A stretch of 64,000 bases of DNA from Bacteroidia bacterium (GCA_016787895.1 JAEUTN010000014.1:806001-870000); one strand, 5' to 3'. Shown: positions 1-9,567, numbered from the stretch's first letter. Numbers and translations: made by a program. The notes: generated by a model from the sequence alone, not told the origin.

Positions 1-2450
1 ACCTCCCTTAACAACACCTCTTTTTCTTTTAAGGAAGCCTCTATCTTCTGCTGGGCCTGTTTTTTCTCGGTGATGTTATGCGCAATTCCGCTCACTTCAA
101 TAACCTTATCCTTTTCAAATATCGGGTTCAGGAACACCTCCAGGTTCACTTTTTTGTTGTTTTTGTCCCATATTTCCACTTCGAACGTACTAGCCATGCC
201 CTCGAAAGCAATTTTGTAATGGTGCTTCAGAAGTTTATTGTAATCGTTGTCGTGCGACAATATTCCCCGGTTGAGCACCAGTCCCAAATAGGGTTTTGTA
301 TTGTAGAGTGAAGAAATGATGTCGAAGTAATTTTTATTAAACGAGGTAAGTCGCTCCTGCCGGTCAATCGTCCAAATGTAGTGGTGGCTGCTGTCGAAAA
401 TAGCCGTTAGTTTTGCGGTTTGATTTATGAGTTTTCTCTCATACAGTTTTGAATCCGTTACGTCGTTGGCAATACAGCTGATTTCCGTAATTTCTCCCCT
501 TTCATTCAGGATGGGATTAATAAATACCCTGCGGTGTACCTCCCCGGTGTTTTCAGTGTAATCCTTTTTTTCAAACTCCAGCTTTTTTCCTTTAAAGGCT
601 TCGTCGTAAAGGGGTATCCAGTAATTTCTGTATTCGTCGTTGCGTTTGTGCAGTTTTTCATGTATGCGGTCGCCAACCGCCACATCAATGCCGTGTTGTT
701 GTTTTACAACTCTTGCAAAATTTTCATTAAAGGAGGTCAGTTCATGGGTTCTGTTTACCGTCCAGATAAGGTGGGTTGAGCTCTCAAAGATGGAGGTAAG
801 GTGGGCGGTTTTTTCAATCAGATTTTTCTCGGCTTCTTCCCTTTCCTTTATTTCTTTTTCTAGTCTTACATTATGCGAGGCCGCTGCTTTAAACCTTTCC
901 TTTTCGATTTCCAGGACTCTTTTTTTGCTGAGGTTGTTTATGGTGGAAAGTACGCGGTCCTTGTTCTCGAACTTAACAAACACCGATTTAATCTCCACTT
1001 CAACGGTGTTTCCTTCAAAATCCTTAATGTTATAATTGTAAAAGCGATTGAGGTTTTGGTTGTTGTATATTTCTTTTATTCTGTCGGCCGCTTTTTGTTT
1101 GCTTTCACCAACAAAATAATCCAGCACGTGCTTACCAACCACATCTTCAACAGAACCGGCCTTTAGTAATTGTTGGGTTTGGGCATTACAATAAACCACT
1201 ATGCCGTTGTCGTGAATAATGTAAGCGGCCGGAGAGGTGTCTAATAGTTCCCTGTAATTGATGTATTGCTTTTGAATTTCAATCTCCTTGATCTTTTCTT
1301 CGGTAACATCTTTTAAGATGTTGAGATAAAAGCCTATTTTGCCTTTGTTGTTGAGTATGGGCGTTGAGGTGTTTTCGAGCCACACTTCCTTTCCGGCGCT
1401 GTTTAAGGTTTTGTAAACATGCTTGAAATTTTTCATTTCACCGTTCCGCTGCCAGTTCAACATGGTGGTTTCGCCTTCTTTGAAAGATTTGCCATCCAGG
1501 GCCTTTTTGCTGAAAAACGATGCGTCATTTTTAAGCTGCTCGGGTTTATATCCTAGAATTCGTTCGATGTTTGGGCTTACATAAATGTACCGCTCCTTTG
1601 GCAAATAGGTATAAAAGGTAATGATGTCGTTGCCGTAATTGGTAATAAGGTCAAATTTTGATTTGGCCTCCACCAATAAATCTTCGGTGAGCATGCGGTC
1701 GGTAATGTCGCGCATGTTGCCCACAATCCCTTCCAGTGTTTTGTTTTTCCCATAAACAGGATTGGCAACCACTTCAATAAATTTTGCCTCCCCTCGTTTG
1801 TTGTGAAAGTGGACTTGTATCTTTTTTTCTTTTGTCCCTTCTGAAACTTTCAAATAATCGTTTTTAGAAGCCAGGGCGTATTTTTTATCATTTTCGTGTA
1901 AGTATGGTTCAACAATTGATGGGTCATTGTATATTTCCTCCCTGGTGAAGCCCAGTAATTTCTCACAGGAATCGCTGATAAAACTAATCCTTGCCTTAGG
2001 GTGGAAGTCCATTTTAAACACCACATCAATGCTGTTTTTGGCTATTTCGTTTAAAATCCGCTCGGCCTCTTTGTTATCGGCCACTGACAAAGTTGAAGCG
2101 GGTTTTCCGCTGAGTTGCAGACATTTTTTTTTGTTATAAACAACAGGGCTGATGTTTAAGTCAAGACATTCGAGTTTGTTTTTTTTAGTTTCTATCAGAA
2201 CCTTTGTTTCTTTTCCTGTTTTTAAGGAGGCCTTGCATTTACTGATAAGGTTTTTTTCGTGCTCTGCGGATAAGCCCAGCGCGCCAAACTTTAGCGGCAA
2301 TTTAGATTTTGAAGACGGTATGGAAAAAAACGTTTTTGCTCTTTTGTTGATGAGTACGATGTTTCCTGAATCAACGATCATATAGGCCAGGGGAAGTGTA
2401 TCGGCGAATTTTTGGTTGGCCGACCCGTCTTCTTTGGTTTTTGCGCTCAT
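1..2450 (-). CDS. Multi-PAS sensor protein, probable histidine kinase (C-terminus beyond window)
   Basis: Reads from ATG at 2450 off the left edge; 816 residues are visible with no stop. I see six PAS/PAC-like units at about residues 10-95, 125-250, 263-383, 398-505, 545-665 and 678-793, several closing with PAC-type ends (RDITDR, KDVTEE, NDVTDS, HNITEK). Units 5 and 6 resemble each other (IFESSTHLIWTV versus IFDSSHHYIWTI), which suggests duplication. No membrane segment is visible, so a cytosolic sensor is likely. The last residues, EASLKEKEVLLREV, are those that usually precede the HHRVKNN H-box of HisKA_2-type kinases; the kinase domain itself is not in view, so that part is inference. It starts 14 bases after the upstream MORN-repeat gene and is probably co-transcribed with it. 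Confidence 0.85.
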   Translation of the reverse strand, partial: MSAKTKEDGSANQKFADTLPLAYMIVDSGNIVLINKRAKTFFSIPSSKSKLPLKFGALGLSAEHEKNLISKCKASLKTGKETKVLIETKKNKLECLDLNISPVVYNKKKCLQLSGKPASTLSVADNKEAERILNEIAKNSIDVVFKMDFHPKARISFISDSCEKLLGFTREEIYNDPSIVEPYLHENDKKYALASKNDYLKVSEGTKEKKIQVHFHNKRGEAKFIEVVANPVYGKNKTLEGIVGNMRDITDRMLTEDLLVEAKSKFDLITNYGNDIITFYTYLPKERYIYVSPNIERILGYKPEQLKNDASFFSKKALDGKSFKEGETTMLNWQRNGEMKNFKHVYKTLNSAGKEVWLENTSTPILNNKGKIGFYLNILKDVTEEKIKEIEIQKQYINYRELLDTSPAAYIIHDNGIVVYCNAQTQQLLKAGSVEDVVGKHVLDYFVGESKQKAADRIKEIYNNQNLNRFYNYNIKDFEGNTVEVEIKSVFVKFENKDRVLSTINNLSKKRVLEIEKERFKAAASHNVRLEKEIKEREEAEKNLIEKTAHLTSIFESSTHLIWTVNRTHELTSFNENFARVVKQQHGIDVAVGDRIHEKLHKRNDEYRNYWIPLYDEAFKGKKLEFEKKDYTENTGEVHRRVFINPILNERGEITEISCIANDVTDSKLYERKLINQTAKLTAIFDSSHHYIWTIDRQERLTSFNKNYFDIISSLYNTKPYLGLVLNRGILSHDNDYNKLLKHHYKIAFEGMASTFEVEIWDKNNKKVNLEVFLNPIFEKDKVIEVSGIAHNITEKKQAQQKIEASLKEKEVLLRE

Positions 2451-2464
2451 GTCTCTCAAATCCT

Positions 2465-4123
2465 CTATTTACGAATGGTTTGTGTTTTGTTTTCGTTGAT
2501 TTTTACGTTGTAGGTTCTTAAGCTTTCTTCATAGGTGGGTTTGATCTTATCACCCTGCCACTTGATTTCAATGTCGTTTTTATAGGTAATGGTTAGAAAA
2601 TTAGTTCCTTGTTCGTCATAATATTTCCAATCCCCGTCTTTCATGCCACCCACATAGTTACCAGTATACATCTTCTGCCCGTCGGGATAATAGGCGACGT
2701 GAAGCCCCTCCGGCTCTCCTGCCAGAAACGCCCCTTCAAAGCGTTTTTTCTTGCCCGGCATATAATAGGTTCTCCATAAACTATCGGGTTCGTCGTTGCT
2801 GTATTTTCCAACTTCTAAGTATTCATTGGTTTCATATAACCAAATACCTTCCCTCTTATCGTCAATAAACTCACCCACCAGGGTAATTTTTCCTTCCTCA
2901 TTATAGTCTTTCATTTCGCCTTCGTGTTTGCCATTCACATAACTTTCCTCGCGTAATAGTGTTCCGTTTTCATAATACCATTTCCAGGTGCCTTGCATTC
3001 TTCCGCGCTTGTCGTAACGGCCCTTCTGTTCAAGCTTTCCCGAGGCGTAAAAAAATTCCCAGTCCCCGGTTCTGCTGCCCTCCCTGTATATCCCTTTCGC
3101 TTTAAATTCTCCGGTATGGTGAAATTCATTCCAAACACCAATTCTGTTTCTTACACTATCCACCGCCCCTTTTGCAATTACCACACCATCAAAATATTCT
3201 ATGGCCGAATCAGGAACCGGAATGTTTTTACACACCAACCGTCTTGCATACACCATGTTTGAATCGTCCTTTAGGTAAAGTGTACTGTCGCACCTTAGTT
3301 TTTTTACATATTTGTAATGTGTTCCAATGGCTATGCCATCCACATAAACCCCTTCGTATTTCAACGTGCCGTCCTCAAACATCTCACGGTACACCTCGAC
3401 ATTGGCAATCTCAGGGGCGTTCATTATTTGTTTTCCGTTACTGTACTTTTTTGTTTGCAGCAAATTGCCTTTAGCATCGTATTCTTTTACATAACCATCA
3501 AGGGAATCGTCGTTGAATTTTTGTTCTTTTCTTAACACCATATTGGTGTCAAATTCTTTCCAAATGCCCTGTTTTCTGAGTTGTTCGTCTTTCTGATTAA
3601 TTCTTTCGAAACTCTGTAAAATACCTCCTTTAAAATAAGAGATGTTTACTAAAACAGAATCCTGACTGTACTCGTAAACATACCCTTCCTGTTTTCCGTT
3701 TTCATAGGAACCAATTGTTTTTAGTTTGCCGTTGGAGTGATAGGTTAAATAAGTGCCGTGTTTAAGATCGGCCTTATAATTTTCTACAGATATAAGGGTT
3801 TGTAAAGTGTCGTATATTTTACTGGGACCGCTCTTTTTTCCCTCGCTATAGTTTATGGTTTTGGTAATTCTTCCTTTTTCATCGTAGAATTTCCAGATAC
3901 TATCCAGTAAAAAGTTTTTACGGTTTCCTTCGATTTTAATCTTGCCGTTTTTATAGTAATTAATCCAGTATCCATCTGGTTTACCCTGCTTCATCCAACC
4001 CTCACTGCTTAATTTACCATTTTCATAGTAAAATTTATTGTATCCATTCGGATTATTTTGCTGAGCCTGACTATAACAGGTTAACGCTACAAAAAGGAGG
4101 ATATATAAAGCGGTTCTGAACAC
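2465..4123 (-). CDS. Exported YwqK/MORN-variant repeat protein
   Basis: 552 residues. Begins with a signal peptide (hydrophobic core about residues 5-17, likely cleavage before Gln in SQAQ). The mature part is a chain of about twenty short repeats of the type Y-x-x-G-K-x-x-x-G-x-x-x-x-G-x-x-x-G-x-W-x-x-Y, that is the MORN_2/YwqK repeat (for example YYENGKLSSEGW, WKYYDEQG). In databases such proteins are often called YwqK-family antitoxin, but no toxin partner is visible and the name says little about role. The start is GTG at 4121-4123; no ATG precedes the signal peptide. It lies 27 bases after nadA and 14 before the PAS sensor on the same strand. Function unknown; periplasmic or surface location is inferred from the signal peptide. 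Confidence 0.85.
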   Translation of the reverse strand: MFRTALYILLFVALTCYSQAQQNNPNGYNKFYYENGKLSSEGWMKQGKPDGYWINYYKNGKIKIEGNRKNFLLDSIWKFYDEKGRITKTINYSEGKKSGPSKIYDTLQTLISVENYKADLKHGTYLTYHSNGKLKTIGSYENGKQEGYVYEYSQDSVLVNISYFKGGILQSFERINQKDEQLRKQGIWKEFDTNMVLRKEQKFNDDSLDGYVKEYDAKGNLLQTKKYSNGKQIMNAPEIANVEVYREMFEDGTLKYEGVYVDGIAIGTHYKYVKKLRCDSTLYLKDDSNMVYARRLVCKNIPVPDSAIEYFDGVVIAKGAVDSVRNRIGVWNEFHHTGEFKAKGIYREGSRTGDWEFFYASGKLEQKGRYDKRGRMQGTWKWYYENGTLLREESYVNGKHEGEMKDYNEEGKITLVGEFIDDKREGIWLYETNEYLEVGKYSNDEPDSLWRTYYMPGKKKRFEGAFLAGEPEGLHVAYYPDGQKMYTGNYVGGMKDGDWKYYDEQGTNFLTITYKNDIEIKWQGDKIKPTYEESLRTYNVKINENKTQTIRK

Positions 4124-4150
4124 TATAATTCCGATTAAATGTAAGAATAA

Positions 4151-5134
4151 TTAAACGAGTTTTTCTGATAATTCCAGCATACGCAAGATAGGTTGTAAGG
4201 ATTTTTCCATCAGTGTATTTTCCATCCGTATTTCAGGTTCTTCGTATTTAAGTGCAATGTATATTTTTTCCAGGGTATTGCGTTTCATATAAGGGCATTC
4301 ATTGCATGCACAGGAATTATCAGGAGGTGCCGGAATGAACGTTTTTTCCGGACTGTTTTTTTGCATTTGATAGAGTATGCCGGTTTCGGTGACTACTATG
4401 AACTTTTTATTTTTTGATTTTTTTGAATAATTTAATAATGCCGTAGTACTACCAATAAAATCCGCGTAATCGAGAATTTTTGCTTCGCATTCAGGATGGG
4501 CAATGACTTCTGCATCGGGATGTTTAATTTTTAAATTCAGTAATTTTTCCAAATCAAACAGTTCATGCACCATGCAGGCGCCATTCCACAATACCATCTC
4601 CCGTCCGGTTTTTTTGCTGATATAAGCCCCCAGATTTTTATCGGGTGCAAAAATTATTTTTTGATCTTTAGGCAAACTTTCTACAATAGCCAGGGCATTG
4701 GAACTAGTGCAAATAATATCCGAAAGTGCTTTAATTTCTGCTGTGCAATTGATGTAGGAAATAACAATATGGTCTTTATGAGCCTCTTTAAACGCTTTAA
4801 ATTCCTTTGGAGGACATGAATCAGCCAAAGAGCAGCCTGCGTTTAAATCGGGTATAAGGACCTTTTTTCCCGGATTCAGAATTTTTGCTGTTTCGGCCAT
4901 AAAATGAACACCGGCGAACAAAATAATATCTGCCTTGGTTTTTTTTGCTTCTTGAGCTAAACCCAATGAATCGCCTATGTAATCGGCAACATCTTGAATA
5001 TCATTAGTTTGATAGTAATGGGCCAGTAGTACAACATTCTTTTTTTCTTTAAGATACTTGATTTCTTTCACAAAGTCAATAGCCGGATCGGTTTTAATAT
5101 TTAGCCATCCCTCTTTATATAATATGTCTTTCAT
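4151..5134 (-). CDS. nadA: Quinolinate synthase A
   Basis: 327 residues, the normal length for NadA. It condenses iminoaspartate with dihydroxyacetone phosphate to quinolinate in de novo NAD synthesis and uses an oxygen-sensitive [4Fe-4S] cluster. Visible family features are [21 protein letters not shown] near the N-terminus, [17 protein letters not shown] and the C-terminal [13 protein letters not shown], which supply the three cluster cysteines. ATG start at 5134. nadB and nadC are not adjacent; the next genes downstream are a MORN-repeat protein (27-base gap) and a PAS sensor. The 464-base gap upstream separates it from the divergent rpiB. Confidence 0.97.
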   Translation of the reverse strand: MKDILYKEGWLNIKTDPAIDFVKEIKYLKEKKNVVLLAHYYQTNDIQDVADYIGDSLGLAQEAKKTKADIILFAGVHFMAETAKILNPGKKVLIPDLNAGCSLADSCPPKEFKAFKEAHKDHIVISYINCTAEIKALSDIICTSSNALAIVESLPKDQKIIFAPDKNLGAYISKKTGREMVLWNGACMVHELFDLEKLLNLKIKHPDAEVIAHPECEAKILDYADFIGSTTALLNYSKKSKNKKFIVVTETGILYQMQKNSPEKTFIPAPPDNSCACNECPYMKRNTLEKIYIALKYEEPEIRMENTLMEKSLQPILRMLELSEKLV

Positions 5135-5598
5135 TTAAAAATTTAATTTATATATGTATATTATAGGGTGTTAGTGATCTTAATTACTTTTTCGAAAATT
5201 CTTGGAAATTTCACTTATGTTATACTATTAACAATAGATGAACAAATTTAGTATTTTAAGTACTTGAACACCAATTACACATGATTTGATTAACACTTGT
5301 TAGTGCTTATTCATGTTAATACTTTTCTTAGTTATTTATAGAAATTGATGTCAATTTCTTAATGATAAGCAAGGGTAAAATTGATTTTCAAAATTTTGCA
5401 AGTTGTGTTTTTTTGCTATCCGTACTGTTTTTGAGCGAAAGGCAATTTCAGTATAAAAAGAAATGAACATGATTTTTATTTTCTAACCCAGTAAGTGTTT
5501 ATTAATATTGCATTCGTGTACTGATAATCAGGAAGGATAGTTATGAGTGTGATTAGTTGATGAAAACTATAAGCCTTTAAAAAAACACGTACAGTTAA
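5135..5598. other. AT-rich divergent intergenic region (nadA / rpiB)
   Basis: 464 bases between two divergently transcribed genes, very AT-rich. It must hold both promoters, but I found no exact TAnnTTTG box close to either start. Small imperfect repeats of TTAGTG and TTAATA occur around 5280-5340. No gene, riboswitch or RNA is recognised. Confidence 0.5.
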
Positions 5599-6033
5599 AT
5601 GACAAATATTATTGCTATAGGTTCAGATCATGCAGGCTTTTTGCTTAAGGAGGCAATAATCGGATTTCTTGAACAACAAGGCTACAAGGTAAGTAATAAA
5701 GGGTGTTATTCGGAGGAAAGGGCCGATTATCCGGACTTTGCGCATGAGGTAGCAAAGTCAGTTGTTGATCAAACTGTTAATTGGGGCATATTACTTTGTG
5801 GTTCAGGGAATGGAATCGCCATGAGCGCTAACAAACACAAGGGTATTCGGGCTGCACTTTGCTGGAATTCAGAAATTGCAAGCCTGGCCCGTCAACACAA
5901 CGATGCTAATATTTTGGTTCTTCCTGCAAGGTTTATTTCTAAGGAAGAAGCTTTTTCCTGTATAAAGGCCTTCGCGGCCACCACTTTCGAAGGTGGGCGT
6001 CATCTGGACAGGGTCAATAAGATAGATTTGTAA
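5599..6033 (+). CDS. rpiB: Ribose-5-phosphate isomerase B
   Basis: 144 residues, full length for the RpiB/LacA family, which interconverts ribose 5-phosphate and ribulose 5-phosphate in the pentose phosphate pathway. Visible motifs are the N-terminal GSDHAGF, the LLCGSGNGIAMSANK segment carrying the catalytic Cys and the anion-binding Gly/Asn loop, and LARQHNDANILVLPAR. ATG start. It precedes mnmG on the same strand with a 69-base gap that holds a hairpin and a promoter-like box, so mnmG probably has its own promoter. Confidence 0.95.
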   Translation: MTNIIAIGSDHAGFLLKEAIIGFLEQQGYKVSNKGCYSEERADYPDFAHEVAKSVVDQTVNWGILLCGSGNGIAMSANKHKGIRAALCWNSEIASLARQHNDANILVLPARFISKEEAFSCIKAFAATTFEGGRHLDRVNKIDL

Positions 6034-6068
6034 CTTGATTCCAGGTCGGATTTACGAATAAGACGGGA

Positions 6069-6092
6069 TTAGGCAGAATATGCCTAATTTTG
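6069..6092 (+). promoter_or_regulatory. Hairpin overlapping a TAATTTTG -7 box before mnmG
   Basis: A perfect 7-bp inverted repeat, TTAGGCA at 6069-6075 and TGCCTAA at 6081-6087 with a 5-base loop, runs directly into TAATTTTG at 6085-6092. That octamer matches the Bacteroidota -7 consensus TAnnTTTG. The hairpin followed by TTTT could also act as a weak rpiB terminator. The predicted transcription start would lie only a few bases before the TTG start at 6103. Confidence 0.5.
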
Positions 6093-6102
6093 CAGTCTTA
6101 TT

Positions 6103-7986
6103 TTGAATCAATATTACGATATAATTGTTGTTGGTGCAGGTCATGCCGGTTGTGAAGCTGCGGCCGCGGCGGCTAATATGGGCTCCAGAGTTTTGCTGGT
6201 GACCATGAACATGCAAACCATCGCTCAGATGAGTTGTAATCCTGCCATGGGTGGAATTGCAAAGGGACAGATCGTGAGGGAAATTGATGCCCTTGGAGGA
6301 TTGAGTGGTATTATTTCGGATAAAAGCGCCGTACAGTTCAGAATGTTAAACCGGAGCAAAGGCCCGGCCATGTGGAGCCCAAGAACCCAAAACGACAGAG
6401 CTCTGTTTGCTGCCTTATGGAGGGAAGAGCTGGAAAAAATCGAAGGGCTTGACTTTTGGCAAGACATGGTAAGAGAGTTGATTTTGTCTGATGATGGAAA
6501 ATCTGTTATCGGAGTGGTGACGGGAATGGGTGTTCCGTTCTATTCTAAGGCGGTTGTACTTACGAACGGTACCTTTTTAAATGGAAAAATTCATATTGGC
6601 GAAAAGCAAATAGGCGGTGGCAGATCCGGGGAATCTGCAAGTTTCGGCATAACGGAACAATTAGTCCAGATTGGTTTTGAATCGGGAAGGATGAAAACCG
6701 GCACTCCTCCGCGTATCGACGGAAGAAGTATTGATTATTCAAAGATGGAAAGGCAGGATGGAGACCCTGAGCCTTATCGCTTTTCTTACTTGAAGCTAAA
6801 TACAAAAATCCACACCAATCCAGGTAAGCAACTTCCCTGTTATGTAACATATACAAATGCCAACGTTCACGAAACACTTAAGACCGGTTTTGAAAAGTCG
6901 CCAATGTTTCAGGGAAGAATACAAGGCCTTGGTCCCAGATATTGCCCAAGCATTGAGGATAAGATTAATCGTTTTAGTGAGAGAGAAAGACACCAATTGT
7001 TTGTGGAGCCCGAAGGTTGGAATACAGTTGAAATGTATCTTAATGGATTTTCTAGTTCATTGCCTATAGATGTACAGCAAAAAGCCCTGACCCAAATTCC
7101 AGGTTTGGAATCCGCCAAGATGTTCAGGCCCGGATATGCCATAGAATACGATTATTTCCCCCCCACTCAATTAAAGCTGAGCCTGGAAACTAAATTAATA
7201 TCAGGACTTTATTTCGCAGGGCAAATAAACGGAACAACCGGTTATGAGGAAGCGGCTTGCCAGGGCTTAATGGCTGGAATGAACGCCCACTTAAAAGTAC
7301 ACGGCAAGGAGCCGTTTGTACTGAGCAGGTACGAGGCGTACATAGGAGTATTAATTGACGATCTTGTAAATAAGGGAACAGATGAGCCCTATCGTATGTT
7401 TACGTCAAGGGCAGAGTATCGTTTGTTATTACGTCAGGATAATGCAGACCAGAGATTAAGCAGGAGGTCTTTCGAATTAGGTCTTGCTTCTGAAGATAGG
7501 GTAAACGAGGTGGAGCTCAAATATGAGCAAACGACTAAGATTATTAATTACTTTAAGACGGTTAGCGCCGAGCCAGATATTTTAAATCCTTTCCTGGAAC
7601 AATTGGGTTCGGCTAAAGTTAATCAAAAGGTAAGGTATTATAACCTGCTCTCAAGACCAAACATTACTATTCAGGAGATGGGGCTGGCAGACTCAGGACT
7701 TTCTAATTTTCTTTCAAGTTATGATAAGGACTCAATTGAGGAGGCCGAGATTTTGATGAAGTACGAGGGGTATATTAAGAGAGAGCAGGAAAATGCGGAG
7801 AAGCTATCAAGGCTCGAAGAACTTAAAATACAACCGGATTTTAATTATGCAGCAATTAGCAGTCTCGGCACAGAGGCTCTTGAAAAGCTGAAAAAACACA
7901 AACCCGCAACCATTGGTCAGGCTAGCAGAATATCGGGAATAAGTCCTGCAGATATATCGGTGCTTTTGGTACACATGGGCCGCTAA
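6103..7986 (+). CDS. mnmG: tRNA uridine-5-carboxymethylaminomethyl modification enzyme MnmG (GidA)
   Basis: 627 residues, full length. With MnmE it installs the cmnm5 group on the wobble uridine of several tRNAs using FAD, NADH and methylene-THF. The FAD-binding motif [12 protein letters not shown] is at residues 9-20. Other family blocks are [55 protein letters not shown] and [21 protein letters not shown]. The only workable start is TTG at 6103, a few codons before the FAD motif, preceded by a TAATTTTG promoter box. mnmG often lies near the chromosomal replication origin, and a parS-like site follows its stop codon directly. Confidence 0.97.
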   Translation: MNQYYDIIVVGAGHAGCEAAAAAANMGSRVLLVTMNMQTIAQMSCNPAMGGIAKGQIVREIDALGGLSGIISDKSAVQFRMLNRSKGPAMWSPRTQNDRALFAALWREELEKIEGLDFWQDMVRELILSDDGKSVIGVVTGMGVPFYSKAVVLTNGTFLNGKIHIGEKQIGGGRSGESASFGITEQLVQIGFESGRMKTGTPPRIDGRSIDYSKMERQDGDPEPYRFSYLKLNTKIHTNPGKQLPCYVTYTNANVHETLKTGFEKSPMFQGRIQGLGPRYCPSIEDKINRFSERERHQLFVEPEGWNTVEMYLNGFSSSLPIDVQQKALTQIPGLESAKMFRPGYAIEYDYFPPTQLKLSLETKLISGLYFAGQINGTTGYEEAACQGLMAGMNAHLKVHGKEPFVLSRYEAYIGVLIDDLVNKGTDEPYRMFTSRAEYRLLLRQDNADQRLSRRSFELGLASEDRVNEVELKYEQTTKIINYFKTVSAEPDILNPFLEQLGSAKVNQKVRYYNLLSRPNITIQEMGLADSGLSNFLSSYDKDSIEEAEILMKYEGYIKREQENAEKLSRLEELKIQPDFNYAAISSLGTEALEKLKKHKPATIGQASRISGISPADISVLLVHMGR

Positions 7987-8002
7987 TGTTTCACGTGGAA
8001 CT
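7987..8002. other. parS: parS-like ParB-binding site 1
   Basis: TGTTTCACGTGGAACT lies directly after the mnmG stop codon, in the 22-base gap to the next gene. The core GTTTCACGTGGAAC differs from a perfect palindrome at one position pair and fits the widely conserved chromosomal parS consensus TGTTYCACGTGRAACA except for the last base. A second nearly identical copy lies 306 bases downstream. ParB binding is inferred; parA and parB are not in the window. Confidence 0.7.
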
Positions 8003-8008
8003 ATTATT

Positions 8009-8896
8009 ATGAATACCTTATACAGCTGCCCAACCTGTGGCTCCAATCAGTTCAAACCCTTTCTTAAGTCCAAGGACTATTTTCTAAGTCAGGAAGAGTT
8101 CAACATTGTTCAATGTTTGGGTTGTGGTTTGAAGTTTACCAATCCAAGACCAATAGACTCTATGCTTGGAGAATATTACAAGTCTCAGGATTACATCTCC
8201 CATTCAAACACAAAAAGGGGCCTGGTGCCCACCCTTTACCAATGGATTAGAAACTATACATTGGGCTCAAAGGAGAAACTATTAAATTCATATGTTTCAC
8301 GTGGAACCTTATTGGATTATGGTTGTGGTTCCGGGCATTTTTTAGCCCATTGTCAAAAAAGGGGATGGAAAGTTCATGGCATTGAGCCTGACAATGGGGC
8401 AAGGGAAATTGCTAAATCTCAAACTGAGCGCGTTTACAAAAGCAAAGAAGAGCTTTTAGAAAACTCACCCAACACACAATTCTCGGCTATCAGCCTTTGG
8501 CATGTTCTGGAACACCTGCCCAATCTGACTTCGGTAATGGACTTCTTAAAAGCAGCCCTGGAAAAAGAAGGGGTCTTGTTTGTGGCATTGCCAAATCCCT
8601 TAAGTTACGATGCGTGTCATTACAAAACACATTGGGCAGCATACGATCTTCCCCGGCATCTTTATCACTTTGAAAAGGAAAGCTTGAGTCGCTTTTTTCA
8701 ACAATCTGGATTTGCTTTGGTGGCCGTTAAGCCCATGTATTTTGATAGCTTTTACGTAAGCCTTTTGAGTGAGAAATACCTTCATGGGAAAACACGATTT
8801 TTACCGGCAATTTGGAGCGGCTTGCTGTCAAACCTAAAAGCAATACGTAGCGGTCAGTACTCCAGTTTGATTTATGTCTTCCGCAAGGTGAAGTAG
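8009..8896 (+). CDS. Zinc-ribbon class I SAM-dependent methyltransferase
   Basis: 295 residues. An N-terminal zinc ribbon (CPTCG at residues 8-12, CLGCG near 36-40) precedes a Rossmann methyltransferase of the Methyltransf_23 type. Motif I is LLDYGCGSGHF at about residues 102-112, followed by GIEPDN, and WHVLEHLP is the usual post-motif helix. Relatives of this architecture occur in surface-glycan and sugar-modification clusters, but the substrate here cannot be read. It starts 22 bases after mnmG and probably shares its transcript. The second parS-like site is embedded in its coding sequence, encoding the residues around SYVSRGTL. Confidence 0.85.
   Translation: MNTLYSCPTCGSNQFKPFLKSKDYFLSQEEFNIVQCLGCGLKFTNPRPIDSMLGEYYKSQDYISHSNTKRGLVPTLYQWIRNYTLGSKEKLLNSYVSRGTLLDYGCGSGHFLAHCQKRGWKVHGIEPDNGAREIAKSQTERVYKSKEELLENSPNTQFSAISLWHVLEHLPNLTSVMDFLKAALEKEGVLFVALPNPLSYDACHYKTHWAAYDLPRHLYHFEKESLSRFFQQSGFALVAVKPMYFDSFYVSLLSEKYLHGKTRFLPAIWSGLLSNLKAIRSGQYSSLIYVFRKVK
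8293..8308. other. parS: parS-like ParB-binding site 2 (inside methyltransferase gene)
   Basis: TGTTTCACGTGGAACC within the methyltransferase reading frame; the first fifteen bases are identical to the site at 7987-8001. Two such 15-base matches in 320 bases are very unlikely by chance. ParB binding is inferred from the consensus only. Confidence 0.7.
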
Positions 8897-8916
8897 CGAC
8901 AGAATCAAATCCATAG

Positions 8917-9215
8917 TTATTTTACAATTGTTGCAGGTCTTAATGATCTGCTTTTTTTTGCAATAGACCAGAATAAGAGACTAATTAATAAGGCTCCCAT
9001 AATTTTAGTTAGGCCAATATAAACGGATAAACCGCTTTGCTTGATCATGGAATCCAAGAAAACGAACCCTGGCAAAAAACAATAGGAATAAGAATCAGAG
9101 CAACAAAGACACTTCATTTGTCAAAAAGGCCATCGCTTATTAAAATAAGCATAGGTAGATACAATAAATCCAGATCAAAGAAATATCTTGTGAAGAACAA
9201 AATGCCTGTATTGTC
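8917..9215 (-). pseudogene. Possible remnant of a small membrane protein gene
   Basis: Reading leftward from 9215, one frame gives hydrophobic segments (ILFFTRYFFDLDLLYLPMLILI, then after an in-frame TGA, VFVALILIPIVF). A shift of frame near 9060 continues as GLTKIMGALLISLLFWSIAKK and ends at 8917. Together this looks like two or three transmembrane helices with a stop and a frameshift and no start codon. I do not recognise a family. It could also be chance hydrophobicity in AT-rich DNA. Confidence 0.3.
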
Positions 9216-9257
9216 CTAAAATCAATTATTAAGACATTTAAAACCATCTTAAATCTC

Positions 9258-9428
9258 TCAAGCGGTAAATCGCTTTTTTAAGCGGCCAACAAACTTGTTC
9301 GATTTTTCGGTTTGTCCCAATACTATCAGAGACTGAAGTTTTTCCTGTTTGATATGATCCATCAGGGCATGAAATACATTGAGTTCCGCCGAGGTGTTGC
9401 TAAAACTTAATTCTGATTGTTTATTCAT
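9258..9428 (-). CDS. Small protein of unknown function (56 aa)
   Basis: ATG at 9428 gives 56 residues (starts MNKQSELSFS, ends GRLKKRFTA), mostly a predicted amphipathic helix with a basic tail (KSNKFVGRLKKRF). An in-frame GTG at 9464 would add 12 residues, but it lies at the probable transcription start. The case for a real gene rests on a TAATTTTG box on the minus strand at 9473-9466, placed 38 bases before the ATG, and on the nested palindrome that overlaps it. No family is recognised. Possible small regulator or DNA-binding peptide, purely by composition. Confidence 0.45.
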   Translation of the reverse strand: MNKQSELSFSNTSAELNVFHALMDHIKQEKLQSLIVLGQTEKSNKFVGRLKKRFTA

Positions 9429-9465
9429 GGCTTTAGTTTTTGAATAGGAGTAAGTTTGACTCACA

Positions 9466-9512
9466 CAAAATTACTACACAACACAGCAATGTGTTGCTAC
9501 AATATGTAGTAA
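9466..9512 (-). promoter_or_regulatory. Promoter box inside a nested palindrome
   Basis: Minus-strand TAATTTTG at 9473-9466 matches the Bacteroidota -7 box. It overlaps the left arm of an outer inverted repeat, TTACTACA (9471-9478) and TGTAGTAA (9505-9512). Inside this lies a second perfect inverted repeat, CAACACA (9479-9485) and TGTGTTG (9490-9496), with a GCAA loop. The arrangement suggests an operator for a dimeric regulator, lying between the leftward small gene and the rightward carbonic anhydrase gene. Confidence 0.5.
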
Positions 9513-9567
9513 TTTCTTTGTGACGCTGATAATACAGGTGGTAAGGGCCCCTCCCCCTTAATTTTTG

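Noticed and set aside
2465..4123. Toxin-antitoxin system suggested by the YwqK name
   Set aside because: No toxin gene is adjacent and the protein has a signal peptide; the database name reflects repeats only.
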